Below are positions 1 to 8,521 of a DNA stretch of 46,970 nucleotides, one piece after another. Origin of the DNA: Deltaproteobacteria bacterium (lineage in GTDB: Bacteria > Desulfobacterota > Syntrophorhabdia > Syntrophorhabdales > Syntrophorhabdaceae). Position 1 is the first letter of the stretch, and every line of letters starts with the position of its first letter. The notes under the pieces are model-generated. The model was not told the origin of the DNA. It saw only the letters and a list, made by a program, of their open reading frames with translations, and made no database searches. A program made the translations under genes and the position numbers. The stretch covers positions 1 through 46,970 of the forward strand of contig JAKPCK010000074.1 of the NCBI GenBank assembly GCA_029553295.1. The letters are read 5' to 3'.

Positions 1-155
1 TCTATCATCTCCGGTGAACCATCTGTGGAGGCATTATCAACCACTATTATCTCAAGATTTTTATAGTCCTGATTTATGACGCTGTCAATGCAGCCTCTTA
101 TAAACTCTATACCGTTCCAGTTGAGAATAACAATAGATATAAGCTTATCTTCCAT
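1..155 (-). CDS. Family 2 glycosyltransferase, N-terminal fragment (cut by window edge)
   Basis: Only the first 51 residues are inside the window; the gene continues past the left edge. They read as the start of a GT-A fold: a beta strand ISIVILNWNG, a helix ending in SVINQDY, then LEIIVVDNASTDGS, the nucleotide-sugar binding turn of family 2 glycosyltransferases. The start ATG (complement of 153-155) overlaps the last codons of the upstream PMT-type gene by 11 bases, so the two are translationally coupled. It is the last visible gene of the leftward surface-glycan operon. The sugar and acceptor cannot be told from this fragment. Confidence 0.85.
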   Translation of the reverse strand, partial: MEDKLISIVILNWNGIEFIRGCIDSVINQDYKNLEIIVVDNASTDGSPEMI

Positions 156-1596
156 CCTGCAGTCTCAATATCCTTACAAATTCATCTGGGTTTTTAAAAT
201 TTGCAACACAAGGCATCTCTATAACACAACCTCTGGCTTCCATGTCAATACTTTTTTCCTTTGCATATTTTGTAAGCACCTCGTCCACCACAATATACTT
301 CACACCCATTTTTTTCAGGGTATCCATAAGTCCGTTACAATCTTTTGCAGCCTTTATCTCCTCTACTATATTCACCCACTCACCCTTTGAATAAAAAGGG
401 ACAAGGGGTATCCTGGATGCAATCTTCTTTCCCGGGTCATAGGTCTTCATAAACAATCCTGCCTTCTTGTTCAATATACGCCCTGAATCCTGGGATATGA
501 TGCCCTGATAGACAGATGAGGCAAGGACAACAAAGATTATAACAAAAAATACAAGATACCTTCTTCTGAACGTCTCAAGATATTTTTCTATCTTTGCAAG
601 ACCACATACACAAAAAACAAGGGTAATAGGGATGAATTCTACTGAGAAACGCCTTGTTGAGGATGTTATAAAGGATATGGTCAATACATGGAACAAAAAA
701 AGAAGAAGAGCTATTATCCTAAATCTCCTGTCAACACCTGTGATCCCAAAAAGACACAGTATTATATAAGGTGGAAATACTGCCTCGAAAAAATGATAGA
801 CAACTGATGGTATATTTTTGAATACATTTAAAAAAGGCAGTACAGGAAAAAGATATGAATGCACAGAATGGGTAGGGGTCTCCTGCTGTTTGGCCAGTAT
901 GGCCTTTTTACTTATAACCCATAGACCTGTATCTGATTTTAAATAAAGTATATAAGGAAAGGCTACGATAAAAAAACAAACGAGAAAGACAAAAAACCCT
1001 TTAAATCTCTTTCTAAATAACAAGACAAGGGACAGGGGTGCAGGGTATACTATATATTCGGGCCTTGTAAGATATGTCAGGCCGAGACATATCCCGGACA
1101 GGGCTATATAAAAGATTTTTTCTTCTGTCCACCCCCAATAAAACAAAAATATACTCAGTGTGAATATAAAGATAGCTGTTGATTCAGACAATACCTGGGC
1201 AGAAAACCTCACAAGATATGGATGGATTGCCACAAAAAAGGCCATATAAAGGCCGTATCTTTCTCCGTACATCTTTTTTATTGAAAAATAACACAATAAT
1301 ATCAATAATATTCCGACAAAAATTGAAGTAAATCTTCCAGCAAATTCTAAATCTCCTATAAATAAATGGGATAATCCAAAAAGAAAAGGATAGAGAGGTG
1401 GGAATACATTATTTAAGGCCTCCCTGAATTCACCCCTTGAGAAGTGCTCTGCTGCAAGGGCATAAAAAACACCATCAAGTTCAATACCTGATGAGTTTAT
1501 AATATCAATTATACGGGGGATTAAACCGATAAAGACCAATAAAGTAAGGATAAGCCATGGCGCATAGCCCTGCCTTTCATCTTTCGCTATTACCAT
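145..1596 (-). CDS. ArnT/PMT-type integral membrane glycosyltransferase
   Basis: This 483-residue polytopic membrane protein has the layout of the dolichyl-phosphate-mannose mannosyltransferase / ArnT superfamily (GT-C fold). An N-terminal transmembrane segment is followed by a first outer loop with an acidic residue (IELDGVFYALAAEHF), many hydrophobic helices, and a soluble C-terminal part of roughly 100 residues containing VKYIVVDEVL. Such enzymes move a sugar from a polyprenyl-phosphate donor to an acceptor on the outer face of the inner membrane. The start overlaps the end of the SxtJ-like gene by 7 bases and the 3' end overlaps the GT2 gene. Family membership is from general architecture; the substrate is unknown. 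Confidence 0.78.
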   Translation of the reverse strand: MVIAKDERQGYAPWLILTLLVFIGLIPRIIDIINSSGIELDGVFYALAAEHFSRGEFREALNNVFPPLYPFLFGLSHLFIGDLEFAGRFTSIFVGILLILLCYFSIKKMYGERYGLYMAFFVAIHPYLVRFSAQVLSESTAIFIFTLSIFLFYWGWTEEKIFYIALSGICLGLTYLTRPEYIVYPAPLSLVLLFRKRFKGFFVFLVCFFIVAFPYILYLKSDTGLWVISKKAILAKQQETPTHSVHSYLFPVLPFLNVFKNIPSVVYHFFEAVFPPYIILCLFGITGVDRRFRIIALLLFLFHVLTISFITSSTRRFSVEFIPITLVFCVCGLAKIEKYLETFRRRYLVFFVIIFVVLASSVYQGIISQDSGRILNKKAGLFMKTYDPGKKIASRIPLVPFYSKGEWVNIVEEIKAAKDCNGLMDTLKKMGVKYIVVDEVLTKYAKEKSIDMEARGCVIEMPCVANFKNPDEFVRILRLQDGR

Positions 1597-1973
1597 AGCT
1601 TTTCTAAATCTTCCGGTTTATATAAGTGCTCCCTTACCTCATAGAATGACTTCTTTTCAGGGTTTCTTTTTATAAACATGAAATCCCCATGAGTCTTCCT
1701 GTAAAAGTATGCAATAGGGGTCAGAAAACCATAAAACACAATCGTTAATATAATCTTTGTATTGATTATACCAAGGGCATTTGCAAACCTCAGCCAACCA
1801 GAGGCAATAATCTTAGATAACCTCTCAAGAAAAAGCCCTATAAAAAGCAGAATTAATGAGATATAAAGGAGGGACTTTATCTTTAATATCAACCCTATTA
1901 CAATAGCAACAAAGGCAAGGGTGCAGATGGTCTGCAATACTTTAAATCTATCATGTTTGATAACTGCCGACAT
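1590..1973 (-). CDS. SxtJ-like small membrane protein
   Basis: A 127-residue protein with two hydrophobic hairpins (about residues 13-50 and 72-90) and a charged C-terminal tail rich in Lys, Arg and Glu. Length, topology and position next to a NodU-type carbamoyltransferase and a DUF5989 protein match the SxtJ family of membrane proteins named from the saxitoxin cluster but common in polysaccharide loci. No catalytic motif is visible. The biochemical role of the family is not established; a scaffold or partner role for the carbamoylation machinery is inference from gene order. Confidence 0.6.
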   Translation of the reverse strand: MSAVIKHDRFKVLQTICTLAFVAIVIGLILKIKSLLYISLILLFIGLFLERLSKIIASGWLRFANALGIINTKIILTIVFYGFLTPIAYFYRKTHGDFMFIKRNPEKKSFYEVREHLYKPEDLEKLW

Positions 1974-1998
1974 AATTTTTATCCTGGACCTTAAGTTT

Positions 1999-2145
1999 TT
2001 AAAAAAGTGTATATATAAACGGTGCTATTGCCGAGCTCGAGAATATTATAAAAAGTCCGAGGAGAAGAAGGACGATTATCAAGGGCAAAAGCCACCACTT
2101 TCTTCTCTCTTTCAAAAACTGCCAAAGGTCGCCGAGTAATGACAT
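1999..2145 (-). CDS. DUF5989 family membrane peptide, 48 aa
   Basis: A short gene easily missed by length cut-offs. The peptide begins MSLLGDLWQFLKERRKWW, followed by one strongly hydrophobic helix (LLPLIIVLLLLGLFIIF) and ends SSSAIAPFIYTLF. This is the compact layout of DUF5989 proteins, which sit between carbamoyltransferase and SxtJ-like genes. The start is well supported: GGAGG lies five bases upstream of the ATG. Neighbours are the SGNH hydrolase 12 bases upstream and the SxtJ-like gene 25 bases downstream. A single-pass accessory subunit is the simplest reading; no function is known to me. Confidence 0.82.
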   Translation of the reverse strand: MSLLGDLWQFLKERRKWWLLPLIIVLLLLGLFIIFSSSAIAPFIYTLF

Positions 2146-2157
2146 ATAACCTCCAAT

Positions 2158-3489
2158 CTATTTTAAAGGCCTTTGAAATGCCTTTAGTTTCTCCTGTATT
2201 TCCGTTAGTTTTCTGTCCTTATCAGGGATATTAATAAGGTTATTTTTTAAAATATACTCTGAAACCAAAAAACCTGCAAGCCTATTCCCCTTTGAATTCC
2301 AGTGACCATCGAGCCTCCAGTATAGGTCTTTTTCAGGGTCAAGCCATCTTTTAGGCCTTAAATCTGCATATGCCTTCATAGGTTGCAGGAGGTCAAAATA
2401 CGCAATGCCTTCCCTATCTAAAAAATCATGGAGTATCCTGATAGGCTGATTTATGTCTATCAATTTATCCCTCATAAGATAATCGTATACCTGAAACTTT
2501 GCAGGTATTATAACAACAAGGAGTTTAGAACCCATCCTGTCGCTTAAGGCCTTAAAGGCCTTTATATTATCAAGATGGTCTGACCATGCCTTTTTAAGCC
2601 ATGGCAATCTCTCTGTAGAGTAGAAACCAAGGTAATCTGTGGCGTATATATCCTCCTGGAGCTCCTGTTTATCCTTTTTAGATATATTGTCCCCTGCAAA
2701 AGATCTCCTTAATTTTCTTAAAAGGCTCTTTCCTACACTGGCCATATGCTCTATCTTGCTTGATACGAGGAGATTTTCACTGAGCCAGTTTTTTGATTTC
2801 TGGAATACAGATGAGCAGTTTGTATAGTTATCGAGTCTGCTGCATCTCATCTTCCTCTCATACCTCTTTGCCCTGCCCTCAAGGAAGGTATTATCCCTCA
2901 CCTCTATCTCACCGTTATGATAATCTACAATCTTTCTCTTTGTAACAAGAAAACCGTCTACTATAGTGCTCTCTGGGAAAAGATAGTCATTACCCAGGTC
3001 ATTCATGTAATATCCAACCACTATAAGCTTTGGGGGCACCTTAACCTTCGATATTATATCCTGCGCCTTTATTAACTCCTGTCTTGTCCCGTATGCACCT
3101 ACACCACATTTTAATACCCTGTAGTTGCATGTCCTGTCTATAATAGTCCCCCATTTATCATCAAAGGGGGTAAAACAGTGGACAAAACTATCGCCTACCA
3201 GAAGGATGTAGTCCTTCTCGCCATTATAGGGCTCATCCATGCACCCCAGTTCATTGGAGAATATCTTGTGATAATAGTTCCCCTCGATATGGATGTTCAA
3301 TCCTGGGTGGTTTTCCTGTATATCGTGTCCAAGTCTTGCATCGGGTTTATAATAATATCTAAACTGGACAGAACCTGAATATTTTCTGTATTCTGTAAAT
3401 CTCAAAACACCTTCAAGGATAGCAAGTGCTATTATTATCCCGAATAGTATCAGGCAGATATTGCCTATCCACCTCTTAATCCAGCCCAT
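2158..3489 (-). CDS. Membrane-anchored SGNH/GDSL-type hydrolase
   Basis: A 443-residue protein with an N-terminal membrane anchor (about residues 8-30), then an SGNH-hydrolase fold. Block I is ILLVGDSFVH with the nucleophile Ser. The Asn block is GYYMNDLGND. The catalytic Asp/His block is LDGHWNSKGNRLAG near the C-terminus. The anchor suggests action on the periplasmic side, typically O-acetyl transfer or deacetylation of a glycan, as in AlgX/AlgJ-like proteins. I chose the ATG at 3489 rather than the longer frame to 3564: it overlaps the carbamoyltransferase stop by 14 bases, sits after a GGAGA, and places the membrane helix at the N-terminus. Substrate unknown. Confidence 0.8.
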   Translation of the reverse strand: MGWIKRWIGNICLILFGIIIALAILEGVLRFTEYRKYSGSVQFRYYYKPDARLGHDIQENHPGLNIHIEGNYYHKIFSNELGCMDEPYNGEKDYILLVGDSFVHCFTPFDDKWGTIIDRTCNYRVLKCGVGAYGTRQELIKAQDIISKVKVPPKLIVVGYYMNDLGNDYLFPESTIVDGFLVTKRKIVDYHNGEIEVRDNTFLEGRAKRYERKMRCSRLDNYTNCSSVFQKSKNWLSENLLVSSKIEHMASVGKSLLRKLRRSFAGDNISKKDKQELQEDIYATDYLGFYSTERLPWLKKAWSDHLDNIKAFKALSDRMGSKLLVVIIPAKFQVYDYLMRDKLIDINQPIRILHDFLDREGIAYFDLLQPMKAYADLRPKRWLDPEKDLYWRLDGHWNSKGNRLAGFLVSEYILKNNLINIPDKDRKLTEIQEKLKAFQRPLK

Positions 3490-5341
3490 AGGTGTCTCTC
3501 CAGTTACCCTCTTCCTTCCACTCAGGCTGCCTCTTCTTGTCAAAGATACAGTTTTCCATAACAAGATAGTCCATCTCCGTCCTCATAAAACACTTATAGG
3601 CATCCTCAGGGGTACAGACAATAGGCTCCCCCCTCACATTAAAACTCGTATTCACTATTACGCCATAACCTGTCTTTTCCCTGAATGTGTCAATCAATTT
3701 CCAGTATCTGGGGTTTGTCTCCTTATGGACGGTCTGTAGCCTTGCAGAAAAATCTATATGGGTTATGGACGGTATGTCAGACCTCAGATAATAGAGTTTA
3801 TCACGCCAGGGGAATGCATTGTATCCATCAGGGAGGGTATTTCTCCTCTCCTTTTTTACATCTGCTATAAGAAGCATATATGGAGATGGATTATCTATGT
3901 CAAAGTAGTCATCTATCTTTTCAAAAAGCACCGAGGGTGCAAAGGGTCTAAAGCCTTCTCTGAATTTTATCTTCAGGTTGAGTTTCTTCTGCATCTCTGT
4001 ATTTCTTGCATCTGCAATTATACTCCTGTTGCCCAGGGCCCTTGGCCCCCATTCCATCCTGCCCTGCAACCAGCCTACCACATAACCTCCTGCAAGGAGT
4101 TCTGCTGTTTTTTCACAGAGTTCATCGAAGTCCTCATAGTAATCAAAAGGTGCCTTGTATCTCTTTGCTACCTTCTTTATATCATGGAATGAAAATTCAG
4201 GACCGAGATATGATCCTTTCATCTTATCTGTCTTACCATCACAGGTTCGTTTATTGCCGAAATATATATAGTAGGCACAATATGCACCGCCCAATGCACC
4301 GCCTGCATCACCGGATGCCGGCTGTATCCACATATCTCTAAACATCCCGCTCTTTAAAAGTTTTCCGTTGGCAACACAATTCAGTGCAACACCCCCGGCA
4401 AGACATAGATTTTCAGAACCGGTTAATCTCTTTGCCTCATTAGCCATCTTAAAAACTATCTCTTCTGTCACAAGCTGGATGGCATAGGCCAGGTCACAGT
4501 GTTCCGCAGTCAGGTCATCCTTTTCAGGCCTTCTTGGCGGGAAACCAAAGAGCCTTGTCCATACCTCATCCTTGACCATCCTCAGCCCTGTGGAATAGTC
4601 AAACACTGCCTGATTAAGCCAGACAGAGCCATCATCCCTTATCTCGACGATCTCTTTTTTTATAATATCCACATATCTTTTCACATTTTCTGATTGGGGA
4701 TTGCCATAAGGTGCAAGCCCCATGAGCTTGTATTCACCGGAGTTTACCTTGAATCCAAGATAATATGTAAATGCTGAATATAAAAGACCAACAGAATGGG
4801 GGAATCTTGATTCCCTCAGTATTTTAATGCTATTACCCTTGCCATGACAGATAGATGCTGTTGCCCACTCACCCACTCCATCTATTGTGAGTATTGCTGC
4901 CTCCTCAAAGGGTGAAGGATAAAATGCACTGGCTGCGTGAGATAGATGGTGTTCAGGAAAAAGAAGCCTTATCTTATTCTTGTCGATTTGTGCTACCTCT
5001 GATAGCTCATCGAGTATGAGTTTTTTTAACAGGAGCTTTTCCTTTATCCAAACAGGTATGGCAGAGATGAACGATTTCAAGCCATCAGGGGCAAAGGCAT
5101 AATAGGTCTCAAGGAGCCTCTCAAATTTTAAAAATGGCTTATCATAGAAAACAACAGCATCGAGTTCACCTATAGATAACCCCGTCTCCTCAAGACAGTA
5201 TCTTATGGCGTTTTTTGGAAAAGATGGGTCATGCTTCTTTCTCGTAAACCGCTCTTCCTGTGCTGCAGCAAGGATCTCCTCATCCTCAATTATAGCTGCT
5301 GCTGCATCGTGATAGTATGCTGATATACCCAGGATATACAT
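3476..5341 (-). CDS. NodU/CmcH-type carbamoyltransferase
   Basis: A 621-residue enzyme of the NodU/CmcH/TobZ family, which makes carbamoyl-adenylate from carbamoyl phosphate and ATP and passes the carbamoyl group to a sugar or natural product. The N-terminus ILGISAYYHDAAAAII is the family hallmark. The metal-binding segment HHLSHAASAFYPSPF, the ASKHA-type loops (DGVGEWATAS, CLAGGVALNCVANGK) and the C-terminal domain motif EWGPRALGNRSIIADAR are all present, and length is normal. It heads the leftward operon, so the target is probably the glycan built by the downstream genes. Its promoter ends 12 bases before the ATG and no Shine-Dalgarno is present, giving a very short leader. Confidence 0.93.
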   Translation of the reverse strand: MYILGISAYYHDAAAAIIEDEEILAAAQEERFTRKKHDPSFPKNAIRYCLEETGLSIGELDAVVFYDKPFLKFERLLETYYAFAPDGLKSFISAIPVWIKEKLLLKKLILDELSEVAQIDKNKIRLLFPEHHLSHAASAFYPSPFEEAAILTIDGVGEWATASICHGKGNSIKILRESRFPHSVGLLYSAFTYYLGFKVNSGEYKLMGLAPYGNPQSENVKRYVDIIKKEIVEIRDDGSVWLNQAVFDYSTGLRMVKDEVWTRLFGFPPRRPEKDDLTAEHCDLAYAIQLVTEEIVFKMANEAKRLTGSENLCLAGGVALNCVANGKLLKSGMFRDMWIQPASGDAGGALGGAYCAYYIYFGNKRTCDGKTDKMKGSYLGPEFSFHDIKKVAKRYKAPFDYYEDFDELCEKTAELLAGGYVVGWLQGRMEWGPRALGNRSIIADARNTEMQKKLNLKIKFREGFRPFAPSVLFEKIDDYFDIDNPSPYMLLIADVKKERRNTLPDGYNAFPWRDKLYYLRSDIPSITHIDFSARLQTVHKETNPRYWKLIDTFREKTGYGVIVNTSFNVRGEPIVCTPEDAYKCFMRTEMDYLVMENCIFDKKRQPEWKEEGNWRDTYGLD

Positions 5342-5353
5342 AAAAATTGCTTA

Positions 5354-5382
5354 TTTATACCCTTAACATCCTTTATTGTCAA
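5354..5382 (-). promoter_or_regulatory. Promoter of the surface-glycan operon, near-leaderless
   Basis: On the minus strand TTGACA (5382-5377) is followed after exactly 17 bases by TATAAA (5359-5354). The -10 box ends 12 bases before the carbamoyltransferase ATG, so the predicted leader is about 6 nt and cannot hold a Shine-Dalgarno. Confidence 0.75.
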
Positions 5383-5449
5383 ATTTTTTCTTGTATAACA
5401 GCCAATAAGCTGCCTTTATTCAAAATCACTCATACAGTGCAAAAAAATC

Positions 5450-5478
5450 TTGACAAAAAAACCGCGCTTGACTAAAAT
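5450..5478 (+). promoter_or_regulatory. Promoter of the iclR-molybdoenzyme operon
   Basis: TTGACA (5450-5455), a 17-base spacer and TAAAAT (5473-5478) make a near-consensus sigma-70-type promoter. The predicted start site is near 5485, about 36 bases before the iclR ATG. It is divergent from the glycan-operon promoter, with about 70 bases between the two -35 boxes. Confidence 0.75.
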
Positions 5479-5497
5479 GTTATCTATACTAAACATT

Positions 5498-5513
5498 GTT
5501 CTGTATATAGAAC
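5498..5513. promoter_or_regulatory. 16-bp palindrome, candidate IclR operator
   Basis: GTTCTGTATATAGAAC has arms GTTCT/AGAAC and only one non-complementary pair in the centre. It sits just downstream of the -10 box of the iclR promoter, inside the predicted 5' leader, where a bound repressor would block transcription. Autoregulation by the adjacent IclR protein is inference. Confidence 0.6.
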
Positions 5514-5520
5514 TAATCAT

Positions 5521-6369
5521 ATGAAAGAAAAGGCAGAAAAGAGAGAAACCAAATCCAGATATTCTACTTTAGTCCCTGCTGTTGATGAGGCGTCAAGGAT
5601 ACTCATATGTCTTGCAGAGAGTATGCCGTTTAAGATGAGTCTCACTGATATATGCAAGAAAACAGGTATCCATAAAAGCAAAGGGTATTCCATATTAAAT
5701 ACCCTTCAAAAATATGGATTTATCTATAAAAATCCTTCGGACAAGACCTACTCCCTTGGCCCTGGTCTGATCTCGCTGTCCAGAAAAGTCCTGGACAACC
5801 TGGATTACAAAGAGATAGTATCACCTTTCCTTGAAGATTTAGCGTTGACTACACAGTGTTCGGCCTTTTTCGGGGTTATTAACGGTGACAATTTATTTGT
5901 TGTGGCAAAGCATGATGCCGGTCAGAAGATAGGTGTCACTATCAGGCTTGGTCACCGTTTCTCCCTCACAGCAGGCGCCCACGGTAAGGCAATTGTTGCA
6001 TTCCTCCCTGAAGAAAAAAGGGCAGAGATATTAAAAAAAGACAGGCTCTTTTTTCACGGAGATGCATCAAAAATTGACAGGGAACGCCTTCAGATAGAAC
6101 TCAACCAGTGCATGGAAAATGGGTTTGCCGTAGACATCGGAGAGCTAAGCCCTGGTATAAATGCCATAGCCTCCCCTGTCTTTAATTCTCAAGGGGATAT
6201 TATAGGCTCTATCTTTCTTGTAGGGACATTCCACATATCCAACGTCAATATATTCGGTGAAAATGTCTTTAGATGTGCCTATAGCATATCAAAGACGCTC
6301 GGTGCAGACGTGGATATGGGTTTCCATACAGTATTAAAAAAAATTAATGAAGGAGGCAGTCGTGACTGA
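5521..6369 (+). CDS. IclR-family transcriptional regulator
   Basis: A 282-residue regulator. A winged helix-turn-helix covers about residues 20-85 (SLTDICKKTGIHKSKGYSILNTLQKYGF and YSLGPGLISLSRKV). The IclR effector-binding domain follows (LTAGAHGKAIVAFLPEE, PGINAIASPVF, GSIFLVGTF). IclR proteins usually sense a small aromatic or organic acid and control neighbouring catabolic genes. It is the first gene of an operon with the molybdoenzyme and Fe-S subunit, overlapping the former by 8 bases, so it probably controls them. There is no Shine-Dalgarno before the ATG even though the leader is about 36 nt. Confidence 0.92.
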   Translation: MKEKAEKRETKSRYSTLVPAVDEASRILICLAESMPFKMSLTDICKKTGIHKSKGYSILNTLQKYGFIYKNPSDKTYSLGPGLISLSRKVLDNLDYKEIVSPFLEDLALTTQCSAFFGVINGDNLFVVAKHDAGQKIGVTIRLGHRFSLTAGAHGKAIVAFLPEEKRAEILKKDRLFFHGDASKIDRERLQIELNQCMENGFAVDIGELSPGINAIASPVFNSQGDIIGSIFLVGTFHISNVNIFGENVFRCAYSISKTLGADVDMGFHTVLKKINEGGSRD

Positions 6370-8521
6370 ATTCAGATATGCAAATGTAGAACGCGAGATG
6401 AAGATGTATGGCTTTGACAGGATGGTAAAAAGCACATGCCGTGGCTGTCATGGTGGATGTGGCGTCTATGTCTATGTAAAAGACGGTAAGGTTGCAAAAA
6501 TCCAGGGAGACCCTGACCACCCCATCAACCATGGGACACTGTGTAGTAAAGGTCTTGCTGCAGCGGAGATAGCCTATCATCCGGACAGGTTGCTCTATCC
6601 TGTTAAAAGAGTCGGCCCAAAGGGCAGTGGCAGGTGGGAGAGGATAACCTGGGATGAGGCCCTCGACACCATTGCTGATAGAATAAATAATTACAGAGAA
6701 AAATACGGCCCTGAATCTATTGTGTTCGGATATGGTACAGGCAGGGAAAACGAGGCAGTCATCTATAGAATCGCCAACCTCCTTGGCTCCCCCAATGTGC
6801 TCACAGCCGGTCATTTCTGCTATGGACCCCGTATCTGCACAAGCATCATCACCTGCGGGACAAACCCAATCATTGATTATGAGAATGGCCCTAAATGCAT
6901 AATCATGTGGGGAAATAATGTAACAATCAGTAACCCTGACTGTTATAAAGGCGAGCCTTTTTCTGTTGCACTAAGCCGTGGTGCAAAACTCATTGTAGTA
7001 GACCCGAGACTTACAAGACCTGCAGCCCGAGCTGATATATGGCTCCAACTAAGACCAGGCACAGATGCAGCCCTTGCCCTGGGCATGTTGAATGTCATAG
7101 TAAATGAAAAACTATACGACAAGGAATTTGTTGAAAACTACACCTTTGGGTGGGATGAGTTTGTGAAAAGGGTTAATGAATATCCACTGGAAAAGGTAGA
7201 AAAGATAACATGGGTGCCAAAGGAAAAGATTCAGGCAGCAGCAAGGCTATTTGCAACCACCAGACCAGGTGCAATTCAATGGGGTGTTGCCATAGAACAA
7301 CAGATAAATTGTGCAGATAATGACCGCCTTTTAATGTTTTTGATGGGGTTGACAGGAAATATCGATGCCCAGGGCGGTCAGGTTCTGTATAAGACACCAC
7401 CTATAGTGAATGTCGGCCAGTTTGGTGCCCATGCCATGCTCCCCAGGGAACAGGCAGCTAAACGCTTAGGCGGTGATAGGTTCAGGCTTGCTGCAAGATT
7501 TGCCATAATAAACCCCAAGTCTGTATGGGACGCAATTATTGAAGAAAAACCCTATCCTGTCAAGATGCTGTTCTTTATAAGCTCTAACCCTGTTGTTACA
7601 AGGGATAATGCAAAAGAGGTCTATAAAGCCCTTGAAAAGGTGGAGTTCATGGCAGTTGCAGATTTCTTCATCACCCCCACAGCAGAGCTTGCAGACATTG
7701 TGCTTCCTGCAGCAACATGGCTTGAAATGGACTATATAGGCGACTTCTGGAAAAGACACGGCTATATATTGGCCCGACGTAAGGTTGTCCAGATAGGCGA
7801 GTGTCGTTCAGACCACGAGATGCTCAATGATTTAGCCCACAGGATTGGTCAGGGTCAATTCTGGTGGGATAGCTTTGAAGGTGGTCTTGATTATATATTA
7901 GAGCCAATGGGGATGAAATGGAGGGATTTCAAGGAGATGGACTATGTCCGTGGCGAGGTAAGATATAAGAAATATAAAGAATTTGGCTTTTCAACCCCCA
8001 CAAGAAAATTCGAGCTGTATTCCACAACCCTGGAAAAGATGGGTTATGACCCCCTACCCCAGCACAGAGAGGTCCCTGAAAGCCCTGTAAGCACACCTGA
8101 ACTCAATAAAGAATACCCCTATATACTCATTACAGGGGCAAGACAACCAGGATTTTTCCACACAGAAAACCGTCAGGTGAAATGGTTAAGGGGGTTGCAC
8201 AGAGACCCGATTGTCCAGATTCACCCTGATACTGCAGCAAAGGAAGGTATAAAAGAAGGTGACTGGGTTGTTATTGAATCCCCCCGTGGGAAGATTAAAC
8301 AAAGGGCAGCCCTGTTCCCTGGCATAGACCCGAGGGTTGTGGCAGCGCAACATGGATGGTGGTTCCCGGAAAAGAAGGAATCCAACCATGGATGGGACGA
8401 ATCCAATGTGAACATACTTACTGATAATGCCTATGAAGGCTGTGACCCTGCCATAGGGGCAACAAATATAAGGGCACTTCTTTGCAAGATATACCCTTAC
8501 AAAGATGGAGGTTTAAAATAA
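6362..8521 (+). CDS. Bis-MGD molybdenum/tungsten oxidoreductase, catalytic subunit
   Basis: A 719-residue catalytic subunit of the DMSO reductase superfamily. The N-terminal [4Fe-4S] site is C26-x2-C29-x3-C33-x27-C61 followed by SKG. The likely Mo/W ligand is a cysteine (AGHFCYGPR, about residue 153), not selenocysteine. A molybdopterin-dinucleotide-binding domain closes the C-terminus (LITGARQPGFFHTENRQ, EGDWVVIESPRGKIKQ). There is no Tat signal, so the enzyme is cytoplasmic. Segments such as RWERITWDEALD and LYDKEFVEN resemble the branch that includes acetylene hydratase and many uncharacterised anaerobic dehydrogenases. The start is the GTG at 6362, preceded by AAGGAGG. Its Fe-S partner overlaps by one base. 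The substrate cannot be inferred. Confidence 0.9.
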   Translation: MTEFRYANVEREMKMYGFDRMVKSTCRGCHGGCGVYVYVKDGKVAKIQGDPDHPINHGTLCSKGLAAAEIAYHPDRLLYPVKRVGPKGSGRWERITWDEALDTIADRINNYREKYGPESIVFGYGTGRENEAVIYRIANLLGSPNVLTAGHFCYGPRICTSIITCGTNPIIDYENGPKCIIMWGNNVTISNPDCYKGEPFSVALSRGAKLIVVDPRLTRPAARADIWLQLRPGTDAALALGMLNVIVNEKLYDKEFVENYTFGWDEFVKRVNEYPLEKVEKITWVPKEKIQAAARLFATTRPGAIQWGVAIEQQINCADNDRLLMFLMGLTGNIDAQGGQVLYKTPPIVNVGQFGAHAMLPREQAAKRLGGDRFRLAARFAIINPKSVWDAIIEEKPYPVKMLFFISSNPVVTRDNAKEVYKALEKVEFMAVADFFITPTAELADIVLPAATWLEMDYIGDFWKRHGYILARRKVVQIGECRSDHEMLNDLAHRIGQGQFWWDSFEGGLDYILEPMGMKWRDFKEMDYVRGEVRYKKYKEFGFSTPTRKFELYSTTLEKMGYDPLPQHREVPESPVSTPELNKEYPYILITGARQPGFFHTENRQVKWLRGLHRDPIVQIHPDTAAKEGIKEGDWVVIESPRGKIKQRAALFPGIDPRVVAAQHGWWFPEKKESNHGWDESNVNILTDNAYEGCDPAIGATNIRALLCKIYPYKDGGLK

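Noticed and set aside
1921-2139. Plus-strand open frame over the SxtJ/DUF5989 junction
   Set aside because: It is the antisense shadow of two better-supported minus-strand genes and has no recognisable protein features.
3490-3564. SGNH protein extended to 3564
   Set aside because: The extension overlaps the carbamoyltransferase coding region and has no Shine-Dalgarno; it would push the membrane anchor away from the N-terminus.
6811-6845. Possible selenocysteine in the molybdoenzyme active site
   Set aside because: The ligand position reads as an ordinary Cys codon (AGHFCYGPR) and no in-frame TGA exists before the stop at 8519-8521.
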